Assembly: GCA_004298505.1 (NCBI GenBank)
Contig: SCRO01000046.1
Location: 23,589 to 87,588, forward strand
DNA: 64,000 nt
Reading direction: 5' to 3'
From: Rhodanobacter sp.
GTDB taxonomy: Bacteria > Pseudomonadota > Gammaproteobacteria > Xanthomonadales > Rhodanobacteraceae
Shown here: piece by piece, positions 10,922 to 22,784 of the stretch
How positions within the stretch are numbered: position 1 is the stretch's first letter
Layout of the letters: every line of letters starts with the position of its first letter
Notes under the pieces: generated by a model
What the model was told of the DNA's origin: nothing
Databases searched by the model: none
The model's input: the letters and a program-made list of their open reading frames with translations, nothing else
Program-made: the position numbers and the translations under genes

Positions 10922-11711
10922 CGGGGGGGTCTCCTTGCGACATGGCTTCCAGGACGCGTTGAAGCCAGGTCTGTGCCGAAGCAGGACCTGGCAGTGTGAA
11001 ATGGGCCAGCGTGGGTTCGCGCGAACCCACGCGAACACTGATGCCGTGGGCGCGGTTGATCTGCTCGAAGGCGTGCTCATCGGTGAGGTCATCGCCCAGA
11101 TAGACCGGGGTGCAGCCAAGAAACGGAGGTTGGCCCAGCAACCGCCGCACGGCCTCGCCCTTGTCCATGCCGGCAGGCCGGAATTCCAGCACTTGCCGTC
11201 CCGGTTGCAGTTCGTAGTCCGTCAGCTGCGGCAGCAGCGCTTCGGCCGCGACGCGCAACGCCGCCAGCTGGTCGGGATCGGCGCGGCAATGCAGGGCAAC
11301 TGCGTGCCGTTTGTCTTCAAGCTCGACACCCGCGAAGCGCGTAGCGAGCTCACCCGCCTTCTCGCGCATGCGTGCCCGGCTGGCGGCACTGATGTGCCCA
11401 CGTCGAAAACTGCCATTGGCGTACCGCAATTCCATCCCGTGCAGACCGGCTGCCGCCCAATGCGTTCTTCCGAAGATGCGATCGATATCGTCCAGTGCGC
11501 GACCACTGACCAGCGCCATTGCCCCGCCCAGTGCAGCATGCAGGCCGTGCAGCAGGCCAGTCAGCTTTGACGTGGCGACTACCAACTGTGGATCGTGGCT
11601 GAAATCCAGCAAGGTGCCATCGACGTCCAGCAGCAACCCCCAGCGCGCACCTGCACGAGGCAGGGGTGGTGCCGGCAAGGACGCGTTTTGTCCAGACGAG
11701 CCGTTAAACAT
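10881..11711 (-). CDS. otsB: Trehalose-6-phosphate phosphatase (HAD superfamily)
   Basis: LLLDVDGTLLDFSHDP, VYLGDDLTDEHAFEQ; 41 bp overlap with the GH15 gene, operon with otsA. Confidence 0.93.
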   Translation of the reverse strand: MFNGSSGQNASLPAPPLPRAGARWGLLLDVDGTLLDFSHDPQLVVATSKLTGLLHGLHAALGGAMALVSGRALDDIDRIFGRTHWAAAGLHGMELRYANGSFRRGHISAASRARMREKAGELATRFAGVELEDKRHAVALHCRADPDQLAALRVAAEALLPQLTDYELQPGRQVLEFRPAGMDKGEAVRRLLGQPPFLGCTPVYLGDDLTDEHAFEQINRAHGISVRVGSREPTLAHFTLPGPASAQTWLQRVLEAMSQGDPPDVGLPREIPPSQS

Positions 11712-11765
11712 GCGTCGACCGTATCAAAGCAAATGTGAAAGTCGCCTGCCGGGCCCGCTGGGGCG

Positions 11766-11794
11766 CTTGAACCGGGAGTTGGAAGTCCACATCT
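11766..11794 (+). promoter_or_regulatory. Candidate sigma-32 (RpoH) promoter of clpB
   Basis: CTTGAAC-N14-CCACATCT versus consensus CTTGAAA-N11..16-CCCCATNT; about 50 bp before clpB. Confidence 0.65.
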
Positions 11795-11843
11795 CTTGCG
11801 CAGCGACGGGTTGCCGTCGAACGATCAGCGAGGACACAAGCTC

Positions 11844-14429
<2,586 letters not shown>

Positions 14430-14447
14430 TACCAGGTGCGCCGTCGA

Positions 14448-15692
14448 TCAGGTCGATGGCGCATCCGGCATCTCGGGCCCGTCGGTTTCCGGCATCAGCT
14501 CCAGGGCCGACGGCGTGGTGCGCAGCATCGGACGGAAGTGCGCTTCATCGGCACCGGTGCGACGGAACGTCTGGTAGCGATATCCCGCATACACCGCGAT
14601 GGCGCCATGTACCAGTGCGAACCATCCGAACAGCGACCACGGGCCTGTTGCCGACATCAGTGCGCCGGCGATCAACGGGCCCAGCGCCGAGCCGACGCCG
14701 TAGAGCAACAACACACTGCTGCTGGCCGCCATCAGGTCCTCCGGCGGCAGGTGGTCGACCAGGTGCGCGACCACGATCGGATAGACCGCGAAGGCCGTGC
14801 CGCCGTACAGGAAGATTATCGTCAGCGAGGCCATCCGCAATCCCGCGAGGAAAGGTGCCACGATCGCCAGTGCACCGGCGGCAGCGCAGACCAAGGCCAA
14901 CGCGATGCGCCGGTCGTGGCGGTCGGACAACCGGCCCAGCGGCCATTGCAGCAAGGCGCCACCCACGATGGCCACACTCATGTAGGTGCCCACCTCGGCC
15001 GCCTCGAAGCCGGTGTTCTTGACATAGACCGGCAACAATCCCCAGAACGCGCCCATCCCCAGGCCCGACAGCAGGGCGCCAACGCCGGCACTGGGGGCGG
15101 CGGCGAACAGTCGGCTCAGGCGCAACTTTGGCGTCGGTTGCAACACTGGCTGGGCCAGCCGTGTCGCCACCACCGGCAGCGTGGCGGCGCAGATCAGCAA
15201 TGCCACCACGGTAAACAGCACGAACGGCTGGCCGTCGATGCGCAACAGCTGCTGCGCCAGCGCCAGCGCGCCCAGGTTCACCACCATGTAGGCCGCGAAC
15301 ACGCTGCCGCGCTGCGCCGGTTGTGCGCTGGCGTTCAGCCAGCTCTCGATCAGCATGTACAGGCCGACCAGCACGACCCCCGTCAGCAGGCGCAGCGCCA
15401 GCCACAGCAGCGGCGCATGGCTGAGCGCGTGCAACAGCACCACGCAGGCCACGCAGGCGGTGCAAAACGCAAACGTGCGGATGTAACCGATGCGCTGCAC
15501 CAGCGGCGGGATCGTGAACGTGCCCACGAGGTAACCGGCATAGTAGGCCGAGGTCAGGCCCCCGAGCAGGGTGTTCGAATACCCGTACATGTCGCCGCGC
15601 AGCGGGATCAGGGTATTGAGCAAACCCACGCCGAGCAGCAGCAATGCGGTGCCGGCAAGCAGCGAGGCAATCGGGCGCAACGTGCGAAGCAT
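14448..15692 (-). CDS. MFS transporter (YcaD-like)
   Basis: MLRTLRPIASLLAGTALLLLGVGLLNTLIPLRGDMYGYSNTLLGGLTSAYYAGYLVGTF, 12 TM-like. Confidence 0.85.
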   Translation of the reverse strand: MLRTLRPIASLLAGTALLLLGVGLLNTLIPLRGDMYGYSNTLLGGLTSAYYAGYLVGTFTIPPLVQRIGYIRTFAFCTACVACVVLLHALSHAPLLWLALRLLTGVVLVGLYMLIESWLNASAQPAQRGSVFAAYMVVNLGALALAQQLLRIDGQPFVLFTVVALLICAATLPVVATRLAQPVLQPTPKLRLSRLFAAAPSAGVGALLSGLGMGAFWGLLPVYVKNTGFEAAEVGTYMSVAIVGGALLQWPLGRLSDRHDRRIALALVCAAAGALAIVAPFLAGLRMASLTIIFLYGGTAFAVYPIVVAHLVDHLPPEDLMAASSSVLLLYGVGSALGPLIAGALMSATGPWSLFGWFALVHGAIAVYAGYRYQTFRRTGADEAHFRPMLRTTPSALELMPETDGPEMPDAPST

Positions 15693-15877
15693 GGAATGAA
15701 CGCGAACCTCAGGCGTGTCGGCAAGCGCCCACTGTAACAACTGCGCGTATTCGCGACCGGAAGCGTGATAGCTGTGCCGCGGTGGCCGGATCGATCACGC
15801 CCACGCTCCCGCAAGCGCGATTCGCGGGAAGCCCGTCACGGCGTGAATGCGCTCCAGTGCGACGCTCCACGCTGCGA

Positions 15878-16345
15878 TCAGTGCGCCAGTTCGAGCTTGT
15901 CCGAGAGCACCCAGCCGATGTCGGTCTTGTCGGCATGGCCCTGCTCCAGCGCGACCTGTTCGGTCGAACGCACGTCGGTCAGGGTCAACACCACGTCGGC
16001 CGTTTTCTTCGACAGGCCGATGCCGCCCACGAGCGCGCCGATTCGATGCCCAAGAAATCCGCCAAGGATTCCACCGATGCGATCGCCGCCGGCGTTTCCA
16101 TTGCGGCTGGCGATGTCAGGAATCAGTACGTAGTCCGCCGCCTTCATCTGCCCTTTGCCGACATTCGAGCCGACACGCTCCTCGCCGTTCGCCGCCAGGG
16201 CACGCTCGGTTTCCGCAGCCTGCAATCCGGTGCCGCGATCGACCAGTTTCAAACATCCCGACTCTGAGACGTACACCTTGATCAGCGCGGCGGGCGATGA
16301 CTTGACGTTGCTCACGCATCGCCAATATCTCGGCCCGTATTCGTA
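15878..16345 (-). pseudogene. Relic of a CsgG/HfaB-like lipoprotein-family gene
   Basis: ALIKVYVSESGCLKLVDRGTGLQAAETERALA...SNVGKGQMKAADYVLIPDIASRNGNAGG...LSKKTADVVLTLTDVRSTEQVALEQGHADKTDIGW; no signal peptide, abrupt N-terminus. Confidence 0.5.
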
Positions 16346-16413
16346 AATTTTGCGCATTGCCTCGGTTGGCCGCAGCGGGCATTTTTTTCAACGCTGCGGC
16401 CTGACCATCGAGT

Positions 16414-17335
16414 TCACCAGCTGTAGCGTACCTTGCCGTACACGTAGGCACCGTTGTAGCCGAACGGCGAGAAGATTGAGTACTTCAGGGTGCCATGGTT
16501 GGTGTTGTTGGGGATGTTCCGATCCGGGTAGGTATCGAGCGCGTTGTCCGCACCAACGGTGAACATCCAGTTTTGCAGGTGGTAGTTCACCGCCAGATCA
16601 AGGATCCACTTGGGTGTGAAGGTCTGGTCGACCACGGGTGGCGTTGCATTCGGCTTGTAGTTGCCCAGACTGCTGACGTAGCTGGTGTAACGGCCGTAGC
16701 GGGTCAGCGTGCCGGTCACGCCCCAGTTCCCCAGGTTGTACTGCTCGCTGAGGATCAGCTTGCTGCGCGGGCTCGAATTGGCCAGGTAGCCCTTGATGTC
16801 CTGTCGATTCAGGCGGACGAAATTGACACCCAGATTGTTCAGGAGCGCCGGATTGGGTTTGACGCTGGTCACCTTGTTCTGGTTGTAGTTGGCGCTCAGC
16901 GTGCTGGCGAGCGTCCCGGCACTGCCGAAGTCAGCGAAATACGTGCCCACCAGATCGACGCCACGCGTGCGCGTATTGGCGGCGTTGGTGAAGTAATCGA
17001 TGCTGCGGAAATTCAGATTGCTGATGCCGTTGTTCGCCAGATAGCTGACCACGTTCGGCGCAGTAGTCGAAATCGCGCCGGACAGGGCGATCCGGTTGCG
17101 GATGTTGATCTGGTAGACGTCCAGGCTGAGGGTAAGCGCGTTGCTGGGGTTCCACACTGTGCCCAGGGTGAAGTTCGTCGATTTCTCCGGTCGCAGCGGT
17201 TCGGAGCCGAGCAGTTTCGCGATCTGGCTTCCTACCGGCACCAGGCCCGCGTTGTAGATCCCGGCGGGCAGGCCCGCCGAATTGCCGTTGGCGAAAAACA
17301 GCGAGGAGGTCTGCGAAAAGTATTCCTGACTAAGT
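16414..17335 (-). pseudogene. C-terminal remnant of a TonB-dependent receptor
   Basis: ALSQEYFSQTSSLFFANGNSAGLP...LGSEPLRPEKSTNFTLGTVWNPSNALTLSLDVYQINIRNRIALSG...GAYVYGKVRYSW*; plug and most of barrel missing; in-frame TGA just upstream. Confidence 0.8.
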
Positions 17336-17619
17336 GCACGCGGAACCCGCTGTCAACCGTGAAGGGTTTATGGCGACGCGCAACCCGCGCCTGCAGTTCT
17401 TGCCGCAAGGACCATCAGCCGGCAGGGCAACCCGCGCCCTGCGCATCGTGGCGCGGCAGCGTTACGGGTGTTATGCGCGGCCCGCGGCGTGCCCTGCACG
17501 GTGGGAGGAGCTGGAACCGGGTGCCGCCGTACGGTGGCGTTGCATTGAAATCGGCTTCTGCGACCCGATAATGCGCTCTGGCCATCCAAGGATTGGCCGG
17601 AGACTTCCAAGGAATACCC

Positions 17620-17961
17620 ATGCCCATTTATGAATTTGAATGCAGCGGTTGTGGCCATCGCTTCGATCATCTGCAGAAACTGTCCGATACCGACCCCACG
17701 ATTTGTCCCGCCTGCGCGGCCGCGCAGTTGCGCCGGCGCGTCAGCGCCCCCGCGTTCCGGCTGGCCGGCAGCGGCTGGTATGAGACAGACTTCAAGAAGA
17801 ACGGCGAAAAGAAACACAACCTCGCCGGGACCGCCGGCAGCGACGCGGCCAAGCCAGCCCCGGACAGCAAGCCAGCCCCGGACAGCAAGCCAGCGGCGTC
17901 ACCAGCCCCATCACCTGCACCGGCGGAAGCATCCACCAGGGCCGCGGCGGCTGGCGACTGA
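17620..17961 (+). CDS. FmdB-family zinc ribbon protein
   Basis: MPIYEFECSGCGHRFDHLQKLSDTDPTICPAC, Pro/Ala-rich tail. Confidence 0.9.
   Translation: MPIYEFECSGCGHRFDHLQKLSDTDPTICPACAAAQLRRRVSAPAFRLAGSGWYETDFKKNGEKKHNLAGTAGSDAAKPAPDSKPAPDSKPAASPAPSPAPAEASTRAAAAGD
17851..17894. repeat. 18-bp direct repeat in fmdB-like gene
   Basis: AAGCCAGCCCCGGACAGC x2 plus partial third, coding KPAPDS KPAPDS KPA. Confidence 0.9.
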
Positions 17962-18123
17962 GTCACGCGATCGCGTTGTTCTGCTGGCGTCCGTCACTGG
18001 TATCCGACGGGGTGGCGTGGGTCATCCCCCCGGTGGCAATGGCCCGCCGGGGGCTGCGGCAATGCTAATATTCTGGGTCTTTTCACTTGTTCACGCCGCC
18101 TCGCGGCCCGGAGTTTCCAGCGC

Positions 18124-19908
18124 ATGCGCACGCATTACTGCGGCCTTATCGATGAGTCGCTGATCGGCCAGACCGTCACCCTGTGCGGGTGGGTCAACAA
18201 GATTCGCCTGCAGGCCCACGTCGCCTTTGTCGACCTACGTGATCACGAAGGCCTGGCCCAGGTGGTGATCGAGCGCGAGAACGCAGGGGGCTTTGCCGTC
18301 GCCAGCGAGATCGGCAACGAATACTGCCTGCGCGTCACCGGTACCTTGCGCAAGCGCATCGCGGTCAACGACAAGCTCAAGACCGGCACGGTCGAGCTGC
18401 TTGCCGAGACGGTGGAGATCCTCAATGCCGCGAAGGATCTGCCATTCGCGCTGCACGAGAACCCGAACGAGGACATGCGGATGACCTACCGCTACCTCGA
18501 CCTGCGCCGCCCCGAGATGCAGGCGATGATACGCAAGCGGATCCGTCTGGTGCAGGTGCTGCGCCGCTATCTCGACGAGCGTGGTTTCCAGGATGTGGAA
18601 ACGCCGATCCTGACCAAGGCCACGCCCGAGGGCGCACGTGACTACCTGGTACCCAGCCGCGTGCACCCGGGCCAGTTCTACGCGCTGCCGCAGTCGCCGC
18701 AGCTGTTCAAGCAGATCCTGATGGTGGCCGGCTTCGATCGTTACTACCAGATTGCGCGTTGCTTCCGCGACGAGGACCTGCGTGCGGATCGCCAGCCGGA
18801 ATTCACCCAGCTCGACCTGGAGTTCGCCTTCGTCGAGGAAAAGGATGTGCAGGACTTCGTAGAGGATTTGATCCGCCACGTATTCCGCCAGGTGCAGGGC
18901 GTGGAACTGGAGGCGACGTTCCCGCGCATGAGCTGGATAGAGGCGATGCGTCGCTTCGGCTCGGACAAGCCGGACCTGCGTATCGCGCTGGAGTTGGTGG
19001 ATGTGGCCGACGCCCTGAAGCACCTCGAGTTCAAGGTATTCGCCGGGCCGGCGAATGATCCGGCCGGCCGTGTCGCCGCGCTGCGCGTGCCAGGCGGCAG
19101 CACGCTGTCGCGCAAGGATATCGACGGGTTGACCGGGTATGCCTCGCGCTACGGTGCAAAAGGCCTCGCCTGGCTCAAGGTCGAGGATCGGGCGAAAGGC
19201 CGCGACGGGATCAATTCGCCGGTGGCGAAGTTCCTCGACGACATCGCGCTGGACGGCGTGCTCACGGCCACGGCCGCGCAGACCGGCGATATCGTGTTCT
19301 TCGGCGCCGGCGCCTGGAAGACGGTCAGCGACTTCATGGGCGCGGTGCGGCTGAAAGTTGCCAGGGATCGCGGCCTGGTCGAGGACAGCTGGAAGCCGCT
19401 GTGGGTCACCGATTTTCCGATGTTCGAGTACGCCTCGGAGGAGCAGCGCTACGTCGCGCTGCATCACCCGTTCACCGCGCCGAAGATCGACGACATCGCC
19501 GACCTGCGCGCGCACGCGGCAACCGCGGTGAGCCGCGGCTACGACATGGTGCTCAACGGCAACGAGATCGGCGGTGGTTCGATCCGTATCCACCGGCCAG
19601 ACATGCAGAGTGCGGTATTCGAGCTGCTCGGCATCGGCGCCGAGGAAGCCGAGGCGAAGTTCGGCTTCCTGCTCAAGGCGCTGAAGTTTGGCGCGCCCCC
19701 GCATGGCGGCATTGCCTTCGGGGTTGATCGGATTGCCGCGCTGATGGCCGGTACCGAATCCATCCGCGACGTGATCGCGTTCCCCAAGACCACCAGCGCG
19801 CAGGACCTGATGACCGACGCGCCGTCGCCGATTGCCGCAGCGCAGTTGAAAGAATTGCACGTGCTGGTCACCCATGGGAAACGGGAAACGGGGAACGGGG
19901 AACGCTAG
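18124..19908 (+). CDS. aspS: Aspartyl-tRNA synthetase
   Basis: [28 protein letters not shown]..., [17 protein letters not shown]-terminus [12 protein letters not shown] encoded by repeat. Confidence 0.97.
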   Translation: MRTHYCGLIDESLIGQTVTLCGWVNKIRLQAHVAFVDLRDHEGLAQVVIERENAGGFAVASEIGNEYCLRVTGTLRKRIAVNDKLKTGTVELLAETVEILNAAKDLPFALHENPNEDMRMTYRYLDLRRPEMQAMIRKRIRLVQVLRRYLDERGFQDVETPILTKATPEGARDYLVPSRVHPGQFYALPQSPQLFKQILMVAGFDRYYQIARCFRDEDLRADRQPEFTQLDLEFAFVEEKDVQDFVEDLIRHVFRQVQGVELEATFPRMSWIEAMRRFGSDKPDLRIALELVDVADALKHLEFKVFAGPANDPAGRVAALRVPGGSTLSRKDIDGLTGYASRYGAKGLAWLKVEDRAKGRDGINSPVAKFLDDIALDGVLTATAAQTGDIVFFGAGAWKTVSDFMGAVRLKVARDRGLVEDSWKPLWVTDFPMFEYASEEQRYVALHHPFTAPKIDDIADLRAHAATAVSRGYDMVLNGNEIGGGSIRIHRPDMQSAVFELLGIGAEEAEAKFGFLLKALKFGAPPHGGIAFGVDRIAALMAGTESIRDVIAFPKTTSAQDLMTDAPSPIAAAQLKELHVLVTHGKRETGNGER

Positions 19909-20020
19909 TGCGCTCGCTCCGGCCCCGCGTTTGCAGGAGGATTGGACTGTAGACATCGGCGGCTTTGTGGCCTTCAGGATGTTGCCGAATGATGGCTGTT
20001 CCCTGTTCCCCGTTCTCGAG
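19874..20020. repeat. G-rich/C-rich mini element (copy C) at aspS 3' end
   Basis: GGGAAACGGGAAACGGGGAACGGGGAACG ... GTTCCCTGTTCCCCGTTC. Confidence 0.85.
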
Positions 20021-20028
20021 TTCACCTG

Positions 20029-20667
20029 ATGTCCGAACACGTAATCCTGCTGCATGGCCTGTGGATGCGCGGATTCGCGCTATCCATGCTGCACCGTCGG
20101 TTGATGGAGGCAGGCTTTCGCGTGCATCGCTTCGACTACCTGAGCGTGGCCGGGAGCGAACAACATATCCTCGACCGCCTGCATGTGCGCATGGCCGGGC
20201 TGGCGGGCGAGGCCGAGGCCGTGCACCTGGTCGGGCACAGTCTGGGTGGACTGCTCGCGCTGCGCGCCTGCGGTGAACCGGATACCCTTCCGCCAGGGCG
20301 TATCGTCTGCCTCGGCTCACCGTTGCGCGGCAGTGCGGCAGCCCGCGAAATGGCGCGATGGGGCCGTGGCGGGGAGCTCCTGCTGGGTCATAATCGGCAA
20401 CTGATTGAACAGGGTTTCGAGCGCTGGGACGGCGCGCGCGAGGTCGGCGCGATCGCCGGTCGCATGCCGCTGGGCCTGGGGGCCATGCTGGGCCATTTCG
20501 AGGGCGAGCATGACGGCACGGTGGCGGTGGAGGAAACCCGCCTGCCAGGTCTGGCCGACCATTGCGTGGTGGAATCGAACCACACCAGCCTGCTGTTTTC
20601 GCCGGAAGTGGCGCGATTGGTGGCCGGGTTCCTCTACACCGGGCATTTCCCCGCACCCCCGCGCTGA
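20029..20667 (+). CDS. Alpha/beta hydrolase (lipase-like)
   Basis: MSEHVILLHGLWMRG..., HLVGHSLGGLLAL. Confidence 0.88.
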   Translation: MSEHVILLHGLWMRGFALSMLHRRLMEAGFRVHRFDYLSVAGSEQHILDRLHVRMAGLAGEAEAVHLVGHSLGGLLALRACGEPDTLPPGRIVCLGSPLRGSAAAREMARWGRGGELLLGHNRQLIEQGFERWDGAREVGAIAGRMPLGLGAMLGHFEGEHDGTVAVEETRLPGLADHCVVESNHTSLLFSPEVARLVAGFLYTGHFPAPPR

Positions 20668-20750
20668 GCTGCCGCAGGGTCGCTACCGGCACGCCGGCCC
20701 GTTTCGGGTAAAATCAATCGCTTGTCCAATTGCATCGTGCAGGAATCGTC

Positions 20751-21476
20751 ATGGGTAGGGGTCCGTCGATCGAAGGTCGCAAGAATGCCGAAGACGCCAA
20801 GCGCGCCAAGGTGTTCACCAAGCTGATCCGCGAAATCACCGTCGCCACGCGTGCCGGCGTGGTCGACCCGGCCGGCAACCCGCGTTTGCGCGCGGCGGTC
20901 GACAAGGCGCTGTCGGCGAACATGACCCGCGACACCATCGAGCGTGCGATCAAGCGCGGCTCGGGGACGGAGGGCGGCGCAGACATGCAGGAACTGCGCT
21001 ACGAGGGCTACGGCCCCGCCGGCATCGCGTTGATCATCGATTGTTTCACCGACAACCCCACCCGCACCGTGGCCGACGTGCGCTATGCGCTGGCCAAGCA
21101 CGGCGGCAATCTTGGTACGTCGGGCTCGGTGGCGTTCCAGTTCACCCGTTGCGGTGAACTGGTGTTCGCGACCGAAGACAAGGCGAGCGCCGAGGAATTC
21201 GTGCTGGAGTCGGCGCTGGAGGCCGGCGCCGACGATGTCATCAACGAGCATGGCGAAAGCATCGTGTTGTGCGCACCGGAAAATTTCGAGGCGGTACAAC
21301 AGGCGCTGATCGACGCCGGGCTGAGTGCCGTGCATGCTGGCGTGGTGATGCGGCCGAACAATCGCGTCGAGGTGCCCGCGGAGGCGCTCGAATCGTTGCA
21401 GGATTTACTCGAGAAGCTCGATTCACTGGACGATGTGAGCGACGTGTCGCATAACGCCTTGCTGCCTGTAACGTGA
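20751..21476 (+). CDS. yebC: YebC/PmpR-family regulatory protein
   Basis: MGRGPSIEGRKNAEDAKRAKVFTKLIREITVA. Confidence 0.95.
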   Translation: MGRGPSIEGRKNAEDAKRAKVFTKLIREITVATRAGVVDPAGNPRLRAAVDKALSANMTRDTIERAIKRGSGTEGGADMQELRYEGYGPAGIALIIDCFTDNPTRTVADVRYALAKHGGNLGTSGSVAFQFTRCGELVFATEDKASAEEFVLESALEAGADDVINEHGESIVLCAPENFEAVQQALIDAGLSAVHAGVVMRPNNRVEVPAEALESLQDLLEKLDSLDDVSDVSHNALLPVT

Positions 21477-21477
21477 T

Positions 21478-21622
21478 GTCGGGAGTCGGGATTCGGGATT
21501 CGGAAGTGCGGCAGCATGCGAATCGCAGCACACCGCGAGGCCCGGTGCTACGGTTCTCCTGTGCGATTGCCGGCAGGCTTGGTGCGGCGCGTGACTGACG
21601 AATCCCGAATCCCGACTGCCGG
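21478..21622. repeat. G-rich/C-rich mini element (copy D) between yebC and ruvC
   Basis: GTCGGGAGTCGGGATTCGGGATTCG ... CGAATCCCGAATCCCGACTGCCGG. Confidence 0.88.
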
Positions 21623-22175
21623 CTCTCAACAGCCGAACGGCTGGTCATCCCGGAGTGTCAGGATCATCGGCATCGACCCGGGCAGCCAACGCACCGGCGT
21701 CGGCATTATCGACGTCGACGCCGCCGGCAAACTGGTGCATGTGTTTCATGGCGCGCTGGTGGTGGCTGGCGAGGCCAGCTTTCCGCTGCGCCTGAAACGC
21801 ATCTTTGACGAACTGTGTGACATTATCGCCGCGCATCAGCCGGTCGAGTGCGGCGTCGAACGCGTGTTCATGGCGCGCAATCCGGATTCGGCGCTCAAGC
21901 TGGGGCAGGCACGCGGCGCCGCGATCTGCGCGGTGGTCAGTCGGGGGATCGTGGTGCACGAATACGCGGCAACTGAGGTCAAGCAATCCGTGGTCGGCAA
22001 TGGCCGCAGCGACAAGACCCAGGTTCAGCACATGGTCGGCGTACTGCTTGGCCTGAAGGGGCCGCTGCAGGCAGATGCGGCCGACGCGCTGGCGATTGCG
22101 CTGACCCACGCCCACACCCGCGCCAGCCTGGCCCGGGTCGGTATTCCGCGAATGGCCTGGAGGCGCCGGCGATGA
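21591..22175 (+). CDS. ruvC: Holliday junction resolvase RuvC; start codon uncertain (GTG 21591, GTG 21582 or ATG 21516)
   Basis: [20 protein letters not shown]..., [23 protein letters not shown]. Confidence 0.93.
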   Translation: MTDESRIPTAGSQQPNGWSSRSVRIIGIDPGSQRTGVGIIDVDAAGKLVHVFHGALVVAGEASFPLRLKRIFDELCDIIAAHQPVECGVERVFMARNPDSALKLGQARGAAICAVVSRGIVVHEYAATEVKQSVVGNGRSDKTQVQHMVGVLLGLKGPLQADAADALAIALTHAHTRASLARVGIPRMAWRRRR

Positions 22176-22768
22176 TCGGTCGACTGCGTGGCATCCTGGT
22201 TTCGAAGCAGCCGCCGTCACTGCTGGTCGAGGTGGGCGGCGTCGGCTACGAGGTCGAGGCGCCGATGTCGACGATCTACGACCTGCCCGGCATCGGCAAG
22301 GAAGTGATCCTGCTCACCCATCATGCGGTGAAGGAAGACGCCGTCACGCTGTACGGCTTCCTGCACGAAAGCGAGCGGACGCTGTTCCGCAACCTGCTCA
22401 AGGTCAGCGGAATCGGCGCGAAGATCGCCCTGGCGGTACTCTCTGGCGTATCCACCGATCACTTCGCGCGGCTGGTGCAGGCCGGCGACGTGGTCGCGCT
22501 GACCAGGATTCCCGGCATCGGCAAGAAGACCGCCGAGCGCATGGTGGTGGAGCTTCGCGACCGCCTCGACGGCATGTCCAGCGTGCCCGGAGTATCCATG
22601 TCGGGTGTGGTAGCGCCACTGGATGCCGCGGGAGAAGCCACCGTGGCGCTGCTGCAACTGGGCTACAAGTCGGCGGAAGTGAGTCGGCTGGTGCAGAAAG
22701 TCGCCGCCGAAGGCGACAGCGCCGAATCCATCATCCGCAAGGCGCTGCGTGCTGCGCTGGGCGCCTAG
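22172..22768 (+). CDS. ruvA: Holliday junction helicase subunit RuvA
   Basis: [34 protein letters not shown]. Confidence 0.97.
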   Translation: MIGRLRGILVSKQPPSLLVEVGGVGYEVEAPMSTIYDLPGIGKEVILLTHHAVKEDAVTLYGFLHESERTLFRNLLKVSGIGAKIALAVLSGVSTDHFARLVQAGDVVALTRIPGIGKKTAERMVVELRDRLDGMSSVPGVSMSGVVAPLDAAGEATVALLQLGYKSAEVSRLVQKVAAEGDSAESIIRKALRAALGA

Positions 22769-22784
22769 GCCGCGAGGATTTTTC

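Noticed and set aside
14436-15737. 433-aa + strand ORF opposite the MFS gene
   Set aside because: Gln/Arg/His-rich shadow of a membrane-protein gene; the reverse-strand ORF has clear TM pattern.
17851-17894. Possible CRISPR-like repeats
   Set aside because: Contiguous coding repeat without spacers; no CRISPR array or cas genes seen anywhere in the window.
18235-20055. 606-aa ORF antisense to aspS
   Set aside because: Antisense artefact of a high-GC coding gene; no family motifs.
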